DNA of 64,000 nucleotides, from NCBI GenBank assembly GCA_019247515.1, contig JAFAOS010000191.1:31216-95215 (forward strand). The letters are read 5' to 3'. Position 1 is the first letter of the stretch. Each line of letters opens with the position of its first letter. Below, in pieces: positions 16,510 to 25,020 of the stretch. The translations under genes were made by a program, and so were the position numbers. The notes below the pieces were generated by a model. That model was not told the origin of the DNA, made no database searches, and saw nothing but the letters and a program-made list of their open reading frames with translations. This stretch comes from Chloroflexota bacterium (GTDB lineage Bacteria > Chloroflexota > UBA6077 > CF-72).

Positions 16510-17364
16510 GTGATGCAACTGGGTTGGCTCCGCCTGATCCGAGGCTTGATGGTTGTAGCGTTGAGCGCGGCGCTGCCGGCAGGCGCCGCAATGGCCCAGG
16601 CGCAAGGTCTGCCTGGCGCCAACTGGTCCCCAGCCGCTGGGGCGATGGGTGACAACACCTACCAGGGCTTTATCGATCATCCGAGCGTGGGTCAAACCCT
16701 GCAGGCGGGCGCCGCCTTCCAGGTTGGCGGCTGGATCGTCGACACTACCGCACAGGGCTGGTCCGGGATCGACGACGTTCAGGTCATGCTGGGCGGCCAG
16801 ACACTCGGCCATCTGTCGGTCGGGCAGAGTCGGCCGGACGTCGCCGCGGCGCTCAACAACCCGTACTTCACGAATTCGGGCTTCAGCGGCACCATCTCCA
16901 GCGCGCTGCCAACCGGCAACCAGACGCTGACCATCGTGGCGCACACGCCCGATAAGGGCTCGTGGTCGAAGACCGTCCCGGTGACGGTGACGGGCACGTC
17001 GGGGTCCGTGTTGAGCCCGGCCGCCGCGGCCAACGAGGGCCTGGTTCTGAGGGTCATCTCGCCGACGTCGAGCGACGTCATCCCGCCCAATAGCGGCCAG
17101 GCCATCTTTGGCGTGGCGTACGACACCCGCACGCGACCGGAGCTGGGCACCGGCGTCGACCGGGTGTCCGCGTACCTGGACGGCCCGCGCGGCACGGCCG
17201 GCAGTCAGAACCTGGGCAACGCCACGTTCAATGGCACGACCTGGTCAATCACCTGGGACCCCGGTCGCTGGAGCAGCGTGAAGCACCGCAACCTGTGGGT
17301 ATACGCGCACTCTGCCGTGACTGGCGAGGAGGTGCTGTTCCAGGAAGAAATCCATTTCAGCTAG
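16510..17364 (+). CDS. Secreted protein of two beta-sandwich-like domains
   Basis: This 284-residue protein begins with a signal peptide (LIRGLMVVALSAALPAGAAM, probable cleavage after AMA). It continues with two Ig-like stretches rich in Gly, Thr and Val. The first (about 50-155) includes GGWIVDTTAQGWSGIDDVQV, a pattern seen in bacterial surface proteins of the 'Ig-like/VCBS-like' type. The second (about 170-284) ends in a strand-rich region with HRNLWVYAHSAVTGEEVLF. No catalytic motif is visible. It is probably a cell-surface or secreted structural protein. It starts at a GTG (or the ATG one codon later). Its TAG stop shares CTAG (17361-17364) with the next, convergent gene. Confidence 0.7.
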   Translation: MMQLGWLRLIRGLMVVALSAALPAGAAMAQAQGLPGANWSPAAGAMGDNTYQGFIDHPSVGQTLQAGAAFQVGGWIVDTTAQGWSGIDDVQVMLGGQTLGHLSVGQSRPDVAAALNNPYFTNSGFSGTISSALPTGNQTLTIVAHTPDKGSWSKTVPVTVTGTSGSVLSPAAAANEGLVLRVISPTSSDVIPPNSGQAIFGVAYDTRTRPELGTGVDRVSAYLDGPRGTAGSQNLGNATFNGTTWSITWDPGRWSSVKHRNLWVYAHSAVTGEEVLFQEEIHFS

Positions 17365-17681
17365 ATGCGCAGCTCGGCCACCGCTCCCGCGGCGACGCTC
17401 ACGCGCGGCGAACCTTCGCACCACACCTGGTACTCGCCCGCGGGCAGCTCCGGATACGTCGCCGCGTAGAAGGTGTGCCCGTTGAGGCTGCGCTCGAGCA
17501 CCGCGGAGTGAACCCGCCGGGCGTCGCCCTCGGCGTCGAGCAGGCTCACTTCGATCTCGTGCGTGTGATGGTCCGCCGAGGTGTACAGGATCAGCGCGCC
17601 GACGTCGTCGCCGATGTCGAGCACGACGGATTCCGTGTGGCGGCGCGTCCAGTAGCTGGGGTGGTGATGGGTGTGGCTCAT
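17361..17681 (-). CDS. Small His-rich-start protein of unknown function (106 residues)
   Basis: I do not recognise a function. The protein begins MSHTHHHPSYWTRRH and is predicted to be a small all-beta soluble domain: alternating hydrophobic strands, for example ESVVLDIGDDVGALILYT, HEIEVSLLDAEG and GEYQVWCEGSPRVSVAAG. The YPELPAGEYQVW segment resembles the last strands of carboxypeptidase-regulatory or transthyretin-like domains. The N-terminal His cluster may bind metal. It is transcribed in the same direction as the alpha/beta hydrolase gene 80 bp upstream, so the two may be cotranscribed. It overlaps the convergent secreted-protein gene by 4 bp. Confidence 0.65.
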   Translation of the reverse strand: MSHTHHHPSYWTRRHTESVVLDIGDDVGALILYTSADHHTHEIEVSLLDAEGDARRVHSAVLERSLNGHTFYAATYPELPAGEYQVWCEGSPRVSVAAGAVAELRI

Positions 17682-17761
17682 GTGGATCGGGAGACGCGAG
17701 TATGTGTTGCGCGATCTTCGAGGGGCTATACGCCAGGCAGCCGGAGGCGGATCACATGCGA

Positions 17762-19744
17762 TTACGTGACGAGCGCCGGCACGATCGCGTCGTACCGCTC
17801 GGCGGCCAGCTCGGCCGCGACGTCGACGTCTTCGGCCACGATGTAGCCTGCCTCCGCCAGGGCTTGCGCCGCGGCGCGGGCGCGCGCGACGTAGTCGTCG
17901 CGGTCGCGGTAGCGCTCGGCGATGGCCGGCCGCGGATCATGGTGCGCCTGCCGCTCGCTCGCGGTGGTCGCAAACGCCAGGCTGATGCCCTTCATGTCCA
18001 GGAGCTGGCCAGCGCCGCCGGTCGACGGGTCGCGCGCCACCCAGCCGGTGTGAGTTGCCACGGGCACGCTGACGTCGGGGACTCGAATGCCGGCCACCTC
18101 GTTGCCGTCGGCGTCCACCGCCGAGGCGAAGCTCGGGTATGCCTCGCCGGTGACCGCCGGCAGGCGCGCGATGCCCTTGTCGGTGTCCGGACCGAGGTCG
18201 AGCTGACGCAGGCGCGGCATGGCCGCCTCGTCGAGCAACACCAGTCCAGGAATCGCCGAGAGCGTTGCCAGGATCGACTCGCGCGTCGCGGCGGTGCCAT
18301 CCGCCAGTCGCGGAAACGCGCTCGGCGGCGGCTCGACGCCTTCGGACACCCAGCGGTCCAGGTTGATGAGGAACGCCCGCAACGCGGTGCTGCCGTCGAC
18401 AATGTTGAAGTTGTTCGCGCCGCGCGCGCCAATGTCGGTGGCATTTTTCACCAGCGGCGCGGCCTCGCTGCCGTGCTGGTGGCCGGCGATCATGTAGATG
18501 CGTTCCTCGGCGGGCGGCTCGACGTCGCGGGTGCCGGCCAGGTCGGTATGAATCAACGAGCAGTCCGACCGCCAGTACTCCGAGGACGTATTGGTGCTGA
18601 AGATGCGGGGCACGCCACCGAGTTGTCGCTGGCGGCGCAGCAGTCCATCGGTCTTGCCCGTCGCCGAATCGGTCTGGTCGTCGGAGGTGAACGGAAAGAG
18701 GCCACCGAAACCGCGCGGACTGGTCTCGGACGGCTGTCCGTAGCGCTGGTTGAATTCGCCGCGCCGAGCGCCGGCGACGTCCGGAATGAGGCCGTCGAAG
18801 ACCTGGCGTCCATCCTCGTCCAGGTTCAGGCCCTCGTACACGAACTGGCGCAGGAAGCGCCCGCACTGCGAGCGCCCGTGTCCATACGTGAAGTCGAGGC
18901 GGCGGTCGAAGGGGTTGGCGTTACGCAGCCAGCCGACCGAATCGCGGGTCGCCAGCAGGCCGGTGCCGACGACCGGGCAGATGCGCGTGGTATACGTCAC
19001 CTCGTACCAGCGGCCGGCTTCGAAGCCGCCCTCGAGCCACACGTGCGAGTCGTCGGCAACGGGCTTGCCGTTTTCTTCGCGTGCGAATCGCCAACGCCCG
19101 CGGGGGATCAGCGTGGTCGGTCCATTGCGGCTGTCGGCGACGGTCAGCTGCGCGTCGGCCTCGTCGAGGTCCGCGGCCGGGTACGGCTGGTGGTAGTACG
19201 CCTGTGCGCCCGGAGCCGGGTGCAGCGGCCAGTGCGCCAGACGATGGAACGTGTGGGGCTGGTTGGGCTGGAAGGCGACCGCGACGCGGCCGCGGATGGG
19301 CTGGCCATCTGGTCCGAGCGCTTGCGGCGCCTCGAGCCCCATGAGCCCGGGCTGACGCTCGACGTCCCACTGCCAGCCGCACATCGCCACCGACCAGCCG
19401 CGTCGCATCAGAAAGCCGTCGCCAACGTCGATGTCGTCGGTGGGCGGCAGCTTCGGCCCTCGCGATTTGCCGTGGTTCAACGGCACACTGACACGCAGGC
19501 CGCGATTGACGACGTAGTACAGCAAGCGCCGGTTGCTCTTGCCGGCGTCGGCCGGCTGGAGCAGGACGAAATCCGCCCAGAACCTGACGCGGCCCGCGTG
19601 ATCACGCGGGGCTTTGTCGAGGTCGACGATGCGCGCGTTGGCTGGATGAGTGGGATCGACCGCGAAGTGGAGCTTGCCGTCGATCCGCTCGTAGTCGAAG
19701 GGGAACGGGCCTCGATGAGTGACCTCGAGATGCGCAACAGCCAT
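17762..19744 (-). CDS. Alpha/beta hydrolase domain-containing protein (Abhydrolase_10 type)
   Basis: This 660-residue protein resembles a large family annotated simply as alpha/beta-hydrolase-domain proteins. Landmarks are LLYYVVNRG, RRGWSVAMCGWQWD, the nucleophile-elbow-like TYGHGRSQCGRFLRQFVYEG (GxSxxG with Ser in GRSQCG) and a late His in MIAGHQHGSEAA. No signal peptide is evident. The family is thought to act on ester or amide bonds, but substrates are mostly unknown. The ATG at 19744 has a TAGGCT -10 box 7 bases upstream. That promoter overlaps, base for base, the divergent promoter of the LLM oxidoreductase gene. Confidence 0.78.
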   Translation of the reverse strand: MAVAHLEVTHRGPFPFDYERIDGKLHFAVDPTHPANARIVDLDKAPRDHAGRVRFWADFVLLQPADAGKSNRRLLYYVVNRGLRVSVPLNHGKSRGPKLPPTDDIDVGDGFLMRRGWSVAMCGWQWDVERQPGLMGLEAPQALGPDGQPIRGRVAVAFQPNQPHTFHRLAHWPLHPAPGAQAYYHQPYPAADLDEADAQLTVADSRNGPTTLIPRGRWRFAREENGKPVADDSHVWLEGGFEAGRWYEVTYTTRICPVVGTGLLATRDSVGWLRNANPFDRRLDFTYGHGRSQCGRFLRQFVYEGLNLDEDGRQVFDGLIPDVAGARRGEFNQRYGQPSETSPRGFGGLFPFTSDDQTDSATGKTDGLLRRQRQLGGVPRIFSTNTSSEYWRSDCSLIHTDLAGTRDVEPPAEERIYMIAGHQHGSEAAPLVKNATDIGARGANNFNIVDGSTALRAFLINLDRWVSEGVEPPPSAFPRLADGTAATRESILATLSAIPGLVLLDEAAMPRLRQLDLGPDTDKGIARLPAVTGEAYPSFASAVDADGNEVAGIRVPDVSVPVATHTGWVARDPSTGGAGQLLDMKGISLAFATTASERQAHHDPRPAIAERYRDRDDYVARARAAAQALAEAGYIVAEDVDVAAELAAERYDAIVPALVT

Positions 19745-19750
19745 ACGCGA

Positions 19751-19757
19751 TAGCCTA
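19751..19757. promoter_or_regulatory. Symmetric divergent -10 element TAGCCTA
   Basis: Plus strand: TAGCCT (19751-19756), then 8 bases, then the ATG at 19765. Minus strand: TAGGCT (19757 to 19752), then 7 bases, then the ATG at 19744. The two start codons are only 20 bp apart, so one near-palindromic element seems to open DNA for both directions. Confidence 0.55.
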
Positions 19758-19764
19758 CCCCCCA

Positions 19765-20880
19765 ATGAGCCGAACCGGGCGGGACATCGAGATCATCGGC
19801 ATGATCGCCACCCAGGAGGCCTCCGAAATCCTGCCCGCGCAGGGCCCGCTCATCGACCCCGAGTTCACCGCGCGCTTCGCCCAGGCCCACGAGGACGCCG
19901 GCTTCGACCGCGTCCTCATCGGCTACGGCACGTACTGGGCCGACGGATGGCAGGTGGCCAACCACGTCGCGCGCGCGACTCCTCGGGTGAAGCTGCTTCT
20001 GGCGCACCGGCCCGGGTTCGTCGCGCCGACCCTCACCGCCCGCCAGGCCGTCACCTTCGACCACCTCGCCGGCGCCGGACGGCTGGCGCTGCACATCATC
20101 ACCGGCGGCGACGAGGCCGACCAGCGGCGCGACGGCGACTTCGTTCCCCACGACAGTCGGTATCGAAGGACCGCGGAATATCTGCACATCCTGCGGGCAC
20201 TGTTCGATGGTCCCGAGCCGCTGGACTTCGAGGGCGAGTTCTATCACGTCGAAGGCGCCTCGCTGCCCGTGCGACCCGCAACGGAGGCGGGCATTCCCCT
20301 CTATTTCGGCGGCGCGTCGTCATTCGCGGTGGACGTTGGTGGGCGGTACGCCGACGTGTACATGTTGTGGGGCGAGCCGCTGGCCGCGGCGCAAGCGCGG
20401 ATCGAACAGGCGCGGGCCGCCGCGACGCGCTTTGGGCGTACGCTGCGCTTCAGCGTGTCGGTGCGACCAATCATCGCGCCCACCGAGGCCGCCGCCTGGG
20501 CGCGAGCGGAGGAAATTGCCGAGCGGGCGGCCGCTCAGCGCGCCCGCTTCCTGGGGGCGCGGGGTCGGCGCGACTCGACCTCGGTGGGCTCCGAGCGGTT
20601 GCTGGCCGCGGCGGCCGAGTCTGACGTGCACGACGAACGGTTGTGGACGCGGGTCGCGGCCATCACCGGCGCGGCGGGCAACTCCACGGCACTGGTTGGT
20701 ACCCCCGAGCAGGTGGCCGAGGCACTGCTGCGCTACGTGGACATCGGCTGCGACACGCTGCTGATCCGCGGCTTCCTCCCATACCAGGATGCGGTGGAGT
20801 ACGGCCGCGAGCTGGTCCCGCTCATTCGCGCAGCAGGTGGGCCTCCTGCGGCCGGTTGCGACGCACCGCCTCGTGGTTGA
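19765..20880 (+). CDS. LLM-class flavin-dependent oxidoreductase (SsuD-like)
   Basis: This 371-residue TIM-barrel protein belongs to the luciferase-like monooxygenase group, nearest in style to alkanesulfonate monooxygenases (SsuD). It has EFTARFAQAHEDAGFDRVLI, VKLLLAHRPGFVAPTLTARQ, RLALHIITGGDEADQRRDGD and FYHVEGASLPVRPATEAGIP followed by YFGGASSFAVDVGGRYADVY. SsuD-type enzymes use FMNH2 from a partner reductase to cleave C-S bonds or to oxidise related compounds. No SsuE-like reductase or ABC sulfonate transporter is in the window. The 3' end overlaps the convergent FAH-family gene by 59 bp. Confidence 0.87.
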   Translation: MSRTGRDIEIIGMIATQEASEILPAQGPLIDPEFTARFAQAHEDAGFDRVLIGYGTYWADGWQVANHVARATPRVKLLLAHRPGFVAPTLTARQAVTFDHLAGAGRLALHIITGGDEADQRRDGDFVPHDSRYRRTAEYLHILRALFDGPEPLDFEGEFYHVEGASLPVRPATEAGIPLYFGGASSFAVDVGGRYADVYMLWGEPLAAAQARIEQARAAATRFGRTLRFSVSVRPIIAPTEAAAWARAEEIAERAAAQRARFLGARGRRDSTSVGSERLLAAAAESDVHDERLWTRVAAITGAAGNSTALVGTPEQVAEALLRYVDIGCDTLLIRGFLPYQDAVEYGRELVPLIRAAGGPPAAGCDAPPRG

Positions 20881-21766
20881 CGGAGTCCACTCCCATGTAA
20901 ATGCCGCGCTCCCAGCTGCGCCCTAGCGGATCCTCCACGCGCACCGTGAGCTTGCCGATGCCGTGGATCAGCAGCTCCAGCGTCTCACCGTTCTGCACCG
21001 GGCCGAGCCCCTCGTGGTTGGTGCCGCCACAAATCAGGTCACCCGAGCGGAGCGTCAGCGTACGTGAAGCGAACTCCACCAGCTCCGGTACGCGATGCTC
21101 CATGTCGTCGGTGTTGTAGTTGTGGCGGAGCTGCCCGTCATTCCAGAACTGGACCCACAGGTCGTTCGGGTCGTCAATTTCGTCGGCGGTGGCGATGCAC
21201 GGGCCGATCGGACAGAACGTGTCGAACGACTTGCCGATCCACGTGCCGCGGCCCCAGGTGGAGCGGCCCTCACCGCGGCCGGTGATATCCATCATGCCCG
21301 TGTAACCGAAGACCGCCGACCGCCAGTTCTCGGCTTTGACTCCGCGTGCGGGTCCGCGCAAGACGATGCCAAGCTCTGCCTCGTGCATGAACATCCACGG
21401 CACGGTGAAATTCGGCAAGCGCACGGTATCGCCGTCGCCAATTACCGCGTCGGGATTCTTGAGAAACATGTTCAACGGTCGCGCCTCGCGCTGCGCGTGC
21501 TCCCAGTAGTTGGCGATGCAACACATGATTTTGCTGGGGCGCGGCAAGGGCGAGCGCAGCCGGACCTCGTCCAGCGGGATACGCCTGCCACTTGCCATCG
21601 TCTGGTCCAACCGTGGACGCAGGTCGTCGAAGCCGTCGATGATGGATTGCATGGTGGCCTGCGGCGTTTCGGCCGAGGGCACACTGGCGCTCAGGTCCAC
21701 AACACCCGCATCGGTGAGCGCACCGGGCTGGACGACGGAGTTGCGTTCGAACATGACCAGTTTCAT
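20822..21766 (-). CDS. Fumarylacetoacetate-hydrolase-family protein, copy A
   Basis: This 314-residue member of the FAH superfamily is probably metal-dependent and cleaves or isomerises acyl-pyruvate-like or ring-opened aromatic intermediates. Visible motifs are SKIMCCIANYWEHAQ, the metal-ligand block MFMHEAELGIVLRG (E-x-E), a later Asp in GYTGMMDITGRGEG and SGDLICGGTNHEGLGPVQNG. It lies downstream of a related gene (copy B) with a 4-bp overlap, forming an operon of paralogues. A C-terminal extension of about 30 residues (GIYMGVDSVNHEAVRRNRPQ) goes beyond the usual domain end and overlaps the convergent LLM gene. Confidence 0.87.
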   Translation of the reverse strand: MKLVMFERNSVVQPGALTDAGVVDLSASVPSAETPQATMQSIIDGFDDLRPRLDQTMASGRRIPLDEVRLRSPLPRPSKIMCCIANYWEHAQREARPLNMFLKNPDAVIGDGDTVRLPNFTVPWMFMHEAELGIVLRGPARGVKAENWRSAVFGYTGMMDITGRGEGRSTWGRGTWIGKSFDTFCPIGPCIATADEIDDPNDLWVQFWNDGQLRHNYNTDDMEHRVPELVEFASRTLTLRSGDLICGGTNHEGLGPVQNGETLELLIHGIGKLTVRVEDPLGRSWERGIYMGVDSVNHEAVRRNRPQEAHLLRE

Positions 21767-22608
21767 GCACCCACCTCCGAAAGTGCCGCGACGCGTATCT
21801 GCAGACGGCCAACGCCGCTGATTTCAACCTGCACGTCGTCTCCGTTGGAAATCGGCCGCAGTCCGGCGCGGCTGGTGCCACACGCCAGCACGTCACCGGT
21901 CTGCAGCGTCATGATGGTCGTCGCCAGTTCGATCTGCTCGCCGATGGTGTAGTCGGCGTCGGCCATGGCGTAGTCCTGGGCGAGCTGACCGTTGATCCAC
22001 GACCTGACTTTCAATGCCTGTGGGTCGGGAATCTCGTCGGCGGTGACAATGCACGGACCGAGCGGCCCCAGCGTGTCGGATTTGGCCAGCCAGAAGTCGC
22101 GACCGAACTGTGTGTCGCCGCTGGCCATGACGTCGACGACACACGTGTAGCCAAAGACAGCCCGCTGCCACTCGGCGGCGGTGACACCGCGCGCTGGTCC
22201 TCGAATGACGAGCCCGAGCTCGGCCTCCGGCTGGAACTGCCACTGGTCGCCGACTCCAGGCAACTGGACCGTCTGGCCGGGCCCGATCACCGACTCGGCG
22301 CTCTTGAGCGTCAGCAACAATTGCGCCCGCTCCGGGGCGCCGCGTCCACCAGCATATGTGGCGGTGCTGCACAGGATCTTGCCCGGCCGCGGCAGCGGTG
22401 GCAGCAGCTGGACCTGCGCAACGGGCACGCTAGCCGCCGTCTCGCTGAGGCGCTCCAGCTCCGCGCGCGACTCGGCGAATCGGTCGATGAACGACACCAT
22501 TTCCGCCTGAGGCGACACACCCCGACGCGCGAGAGGCACCACTCCACGCTCGGTCAGCAGGCCGACGGCCGGTTCCGAGCCCGCGTGTGTGAACAGGACC
22601 AGCTTCAC
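21763..22608 (-). CDS. Fumarylacetoacetate-hydrolase-family protein, copy B
   Basis: This 281-residue FAH-superfamily protein is the first gene of a two-gene unit with copy A. It has GKILCSTATYAGGRG, the metal ligands in FQPEAELGLVIRGPARG, FGYTCVVDVMASGD and TGDVLACGTSRAGLRPISNG. The family acts in meta-cleavage and homogentisate-type pathways on 2-hydroxy-dienoates or acylpyruvates. Having two divergent copies side by side suggests consecutive steps (hydratase/decarboxylase or isomerase/hydrolase) or a heteromer; this is inference. It starts at a GTG that has TAGGCT 7 bases upstream on the minus strand. Confidence 0.87.
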   Translation of the reverse strand: MKLVLFTHAGSEPAVGLLTERGVVPLARRGVSPQAEMVSFIDRFAESRAELERLSETAASVPVAQVQLLPPLPRPGKILCSTATYAGGRGAPERAQLLLTLKSAESVIGPGQTVQLPGVGDQWQFQPEAELGLVIRGPARGVTAAEWQRAVFGYTCVVDVMASGDTQFGRDFWLAKSDTLGPLGPCIVTADEIPDPQALKVRSWINGQLAQDYAMADADYTIGEQIELATTIMTLQTGDVLACGTSRAGLRPISNGDDVQVEISGVGRLQIRVAALSEVGA

Positions 22609-22615
22609 ACTAGCC

Positions 22616-22621
22616 AGCCTA
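22616..22621 (-). promoter_or_regulatory. -10 box TAGGCT, leaderless-type, for the FAH pair
   Basis: On the minus strand TAGGCT, a 7-base spacer and the GTG at 22608 follow one another. No ribosome site is visible. Confidence 0.45.
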
Positions 22622-22712
22622 CATCACCCCACGTTGATCCGATCAGCGCGAACGCACGTAGTCCACTCCGAGCACCCGAAAGCACCAACTCCCGAGGAGC
22701 ATATCCACCACC

Positions 22713-23924
22713 ATGTACGATGCGATCGTCGTCGGCGCCCGTGTTGCAGGCTCGCCAACCGCCATGCTGCTCGCCCGCAAGGGCTACCGTGTTCTCCTGG
22801 TCGATCAGACCTCGTTTCCGAGCGACACGATCTCGACCCACCACATCCACCGCGCCGGCCTGGCCACCGCCAACCGCTGGGGCCTCCTCCCGCGATTAGT
22901 TGGGACCGGTGGTCCGCGCATCCGTCGCTGGACCTTCGACGTTGGGCCGTTTGCGCTGACCGGCAATCCACTCCCGGCCGGCGACCTGGACTTCGACCTG
23001 TGCCCACGCCGCACCGTCCTGGACAGCACGCTGCTCGACGCCGCCGCCGAAGCCGGAGCGGAGGTCCGCGAAAACTTCGCGGTGCGGGGCATTCTGTCCG
23101 ACGGCGACCGCGTATGCGGCATCCAGGCCCAGACCGCCGACGGCAAAATCATCCAGGAACGGGCGCGCATCGTGATTGGCGCCGACGGCCGCCGTTCGCG
23201 CATTGCCCGCCTGGTGGACGCCCCGACGTACCATGCCCGCCCGGCGCTGAGCTTCGGGTACTACAGCTACTGGAGTGGCGTCGATCTGCACGGTATCGAG
23301 CTGTACCCGCGCGAGGGCCGCGGCATCGTCGCCGAGGTCACCAACGACGGGCTGGTGTACGTGGCGGTCGGCTGGCGACGGGCCATGTTCGAAGCCGTGC
23401 GCGCGCATACCGAGCGCCACGTCTGGCAGGTGCTCCACGACTGCGCTCCGCAACTCGCCGAGCGCGTGCGCCAGGGCCAGCGTGTCGCGCCCTTCAAAGG
23501 CGCGGACTTTCCCTTCTTCTTCCGCCAGCCCCACGGCTCGGGCTGGGCGCTGGTGGGCGACGCCGGCTACCACCGCGACGCGATCACGGGGCAGGGGATT
23601 ACCGACGCCTTTCGCGACGCGGACCTGTTAGCCGCGGCCGTGGACGCGGGTTTCAGCGGCCGCCAGCCGCTCGCCCACGCTCTGGCGGCCTACGAGCAGG
23701 CACGCAACACCGCGGTCATGCCCATGTACGAGTTCACGTACAGGCTGGCCCAGCTCGAGGCGCCGTCCGAACAGGAACAGCAACTGTTCGGCGCCCTGCG
23801 GACCAACCACTACGAGACCGAGCGCTTCCTGAGCATCATGGCCGGCACCGTGCCCGTCGCCGAGTTTTTCGACCCCGCCAACCTCGAGCGGATCATTCGC
23901 GGGTCAGCAGCCCTGGCCGCCTAG
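22713..23924 (+). CDS. FAD-dependent monooxygenase / geranylgeranyl-reductase-like oxidoreductase
   Basis: This 403-residue flavoprotein starts with the Rossmann dinucleotide motif AIVVGARVAGSPTAMLLARK. It has the second FAD motif IVIGADGRRSRIARLV (the DG fingerprint) and the third, GWALVGDAGYHRDAITGQGI (GD motif). This is the PHBH/geranylgeranyl-reductase fold, giving hydroxylation of an aromatic or reduction of a polyprenyl group. The class is very broad and the substrate is unknown. GAGGAG lies upstream (about 13 bases from the ATG), which is rather far. A carboxymuconolactone-decarboxylase-like gene follows after 9 bases, suggesting a shared catabolic role. Confidence 0.85.
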   Translation: MYDAIVVGARVAGSPTAMLLARKGYRVLLVDQTSFPSDTISTHHIHRAGLATANRWGLLPRLVGTGGPRIRRWTFDVGPFALTGNPLPAGDLDFDLCPRRTVLDSTLLDAAAEAGAEVRENFAVRGILSDGDRVCGIQAQTADGKIIQERARIVIGADGRRSRIARLVDAPTYHARPALSFGYYSYWSGVDLHGIELYPREGRGIVAEVTNDGLVYVAVGWRRAMFEAVRAHTERHVWQVLHDCAPQLAERVRQGQRVAPFKGADFPFFFRQPHGSGWALVGDAGYHRDAITGQGITDAFRDADLLAAAVDAGFSGRQPLAHALAAYEQARNTAVMPMYEFTYRLAQLEAPSEQEQQLFGALRTNHYETERFLSIMAGTVPVAEFFDPANLERIIRGSAALAA

Positions 23925-23927
23925 AAT
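23922..23927 (+). promoter_or_regulatory. -10 box TAGAAT, leaderless-type
   Basis: TAGAAT begins with the TAG stop codon of the FAD monooxygenase gene. It lies 6 bases before the ATG at 23934, so the downstream gene can be transcribed on its own. Confidence 0.5.
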
Positions 23928-23933
23928 CGGCGC

Positions 23934-24473
23934 ATGCCTCGCGTCGAACAGATCACCGACAAGGCGCAAATTCCGGCGGAGTGGTACCCACTGTACGATC
24001 GCATCGCCGCCGCGCGGGGCCGGGTGGCCGGCCCCTACAGCATTCTGCTGCACGCTCCCGCCGTCGCCGACCGCGTCGACCAGCTTTCTCAAGTCCTGCG
24101 CTCCGACACCGAAGTGGACGCGCAGGGCTTTGTGCTGGCGGCGCTGGCGGTCGCCCGCGCGAAGGACTGCCTGTTCGTGTGGAGCGTCCAGGCGCCCAAT
24201 GCGCGACGCGCCGGCCTCGCCGACGACGCCATCGCCGCCATCCGCAATCGGCAGACAACCGGACTGACGGACGATCAAAAGGACATCATCAGCTACTGCC
24301 AGCAATTGGCCAGCGCTAATCGCGTCGACGCGGCAACGTTCGATCGCCTGAAGGCCCGCCACGGTGCGCGCTGGCTCGTCGAGCTGACGACGATCGCGGG
24401 CCATTTCGGATTGATCTGCGGCGTCAACAACGCCTTCGAAGTGCCGCCCTCTCCGCAGGGGGATCAACTGTGA
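23934..24473 (+). CDS. Carboxymuconolactone-decarboxylase/AhpD-like protein
   Basis: This 179-residue all-helical protein fits the carboxymuconolactone decarboxylase (CMD) superfamily. It starts with MPRVEQITDKAQIPAEWYPL, then has GRVAGPYSILLHAPAVADR and the core helix LTTIAGHFGLICGVNNAFEV. The redox CxxC of AhpD is absent; the Cys of ILLHAP-type proteins is also missing, so peroxidase activity is unlikely. Family members decarboxylate gamma-carboxymuconolactone or serve as small hydrolase-like enzymes in aromatic breakdown. It ends in a 4-bp GTGA overlap with the DinB-like gene. Confidence 0.82.
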   Translation: MPRVEQITDKAQIPAEWYPLYDRIAAARGRVAGPYSILLHAPAVADRVDQLSQVLRSDTEVDAQGFVLAALAVARAKDCLFVWSVQAPNARRAGLADDAIAAIRNRQTTGLTDDQKDIISYCQQLASANRVDAATFDRLKARHGARWLVELTTIAGHFGLICGVNNAFEVPPSPQGDQL

Positions 24474-24988
24474 GCCAGAGCTTTACGCCAGGCGAGATCG
24501 CGGCGTTGCTGGAGGCGATGCGTTCGGCCGTGGAGTCCGAGCTCAGCGCGCTGCCCGACGCGGCGCTCGCCTGGCACCCCGCGGCGGGCGAGTGGTGCGC
24601 CAAAGAGTGCGTCGGGCACGTCGTGGAAGCGGAGCGACGCGGGTTCAACGGTCGAATCCGCACGATCCTGGCGGAGTCCGAGCCGGACCTGGCAGGCTGG
24701 GACCAGCAGGCCGTGGCGCGGGAGCGCAACGACTGCCAGCGCAACCTCGGCGACCTGCTGGCGGAGTTCGGAGCGCTGCGCGAGGATTCGGTGGCGCTGG
24801 TCCGCAATCTGGCGCCCGCCGACCTGGCGCGCGGCGGCACGCATGAAAAGGTCGGCCACGTCACGGTCGAGAACCTGCTGCACGAGTGGTTGCACCATGA
24901 CCGCAATCACTTTCGTCAACTGCAGGCGAATGTGCAGGCGTACGTCTGGCCGACGATGGGCAATTGCCAGAAGTTCGTCGGCGAATAA
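24470..24988 (+). CDS. DinB/mycothiol-S-transferase-fold protein
   Basis: This 172-residue four-helix-bundle protein of the DinB superfamily shows the typical three-His metal site: one in ECVGHVVEAERR and two in LLHEWLHHDRNHFRQ. Such proteins bind Zn or Ni and include thiol-dependent transferases (bacillithiol/mycothiol type), but many have unknown partners. It starts at a GTG that overlaps the stop of the CMD-like gene, so the two are translationally coupled. The downstream 3' end runs directly into a half REPIN repeat. Confidence 0.85.
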   Translation: MSQSFTPGEIAALLEAMRSAVESELSALPDAALAWHPAAGEWCAKECVGHVVEAERRGFNGRIRTILAESEPDLAGWDQQAVARERNDCQRNLGDLLAEFGALREDSVALVRNLAPADLARGGTHEKVGHVTVENLLHEWLHHDRNHFRQLQANVQAYVWPTMGNCQKFVGE

Positions 24989-25020
24989 CTCCCTCTCCCT
25001 CTGGGAGAGGGCGGGGGTGA
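24989..25020 (+). repeat. Half copy of the REPIN-like repeat
   Basis: A CCCTCTCCCTCTGGGAGAGG hairpin is followed by GCGGGGGTGA. It matches one arm of the full composite elements at 34198-34336 and 44757-44899. It supplies a purine-rich tract and the GTG used by the next gene. Confidence 0.75.

Noticed and set aside
22589..24319. 576-codon plus-strand frame overlapping the FAD monooxygenase gene
   Set aside because: Same-strand out-of-frame shadow; the FAD fingerprints are in the other frame.
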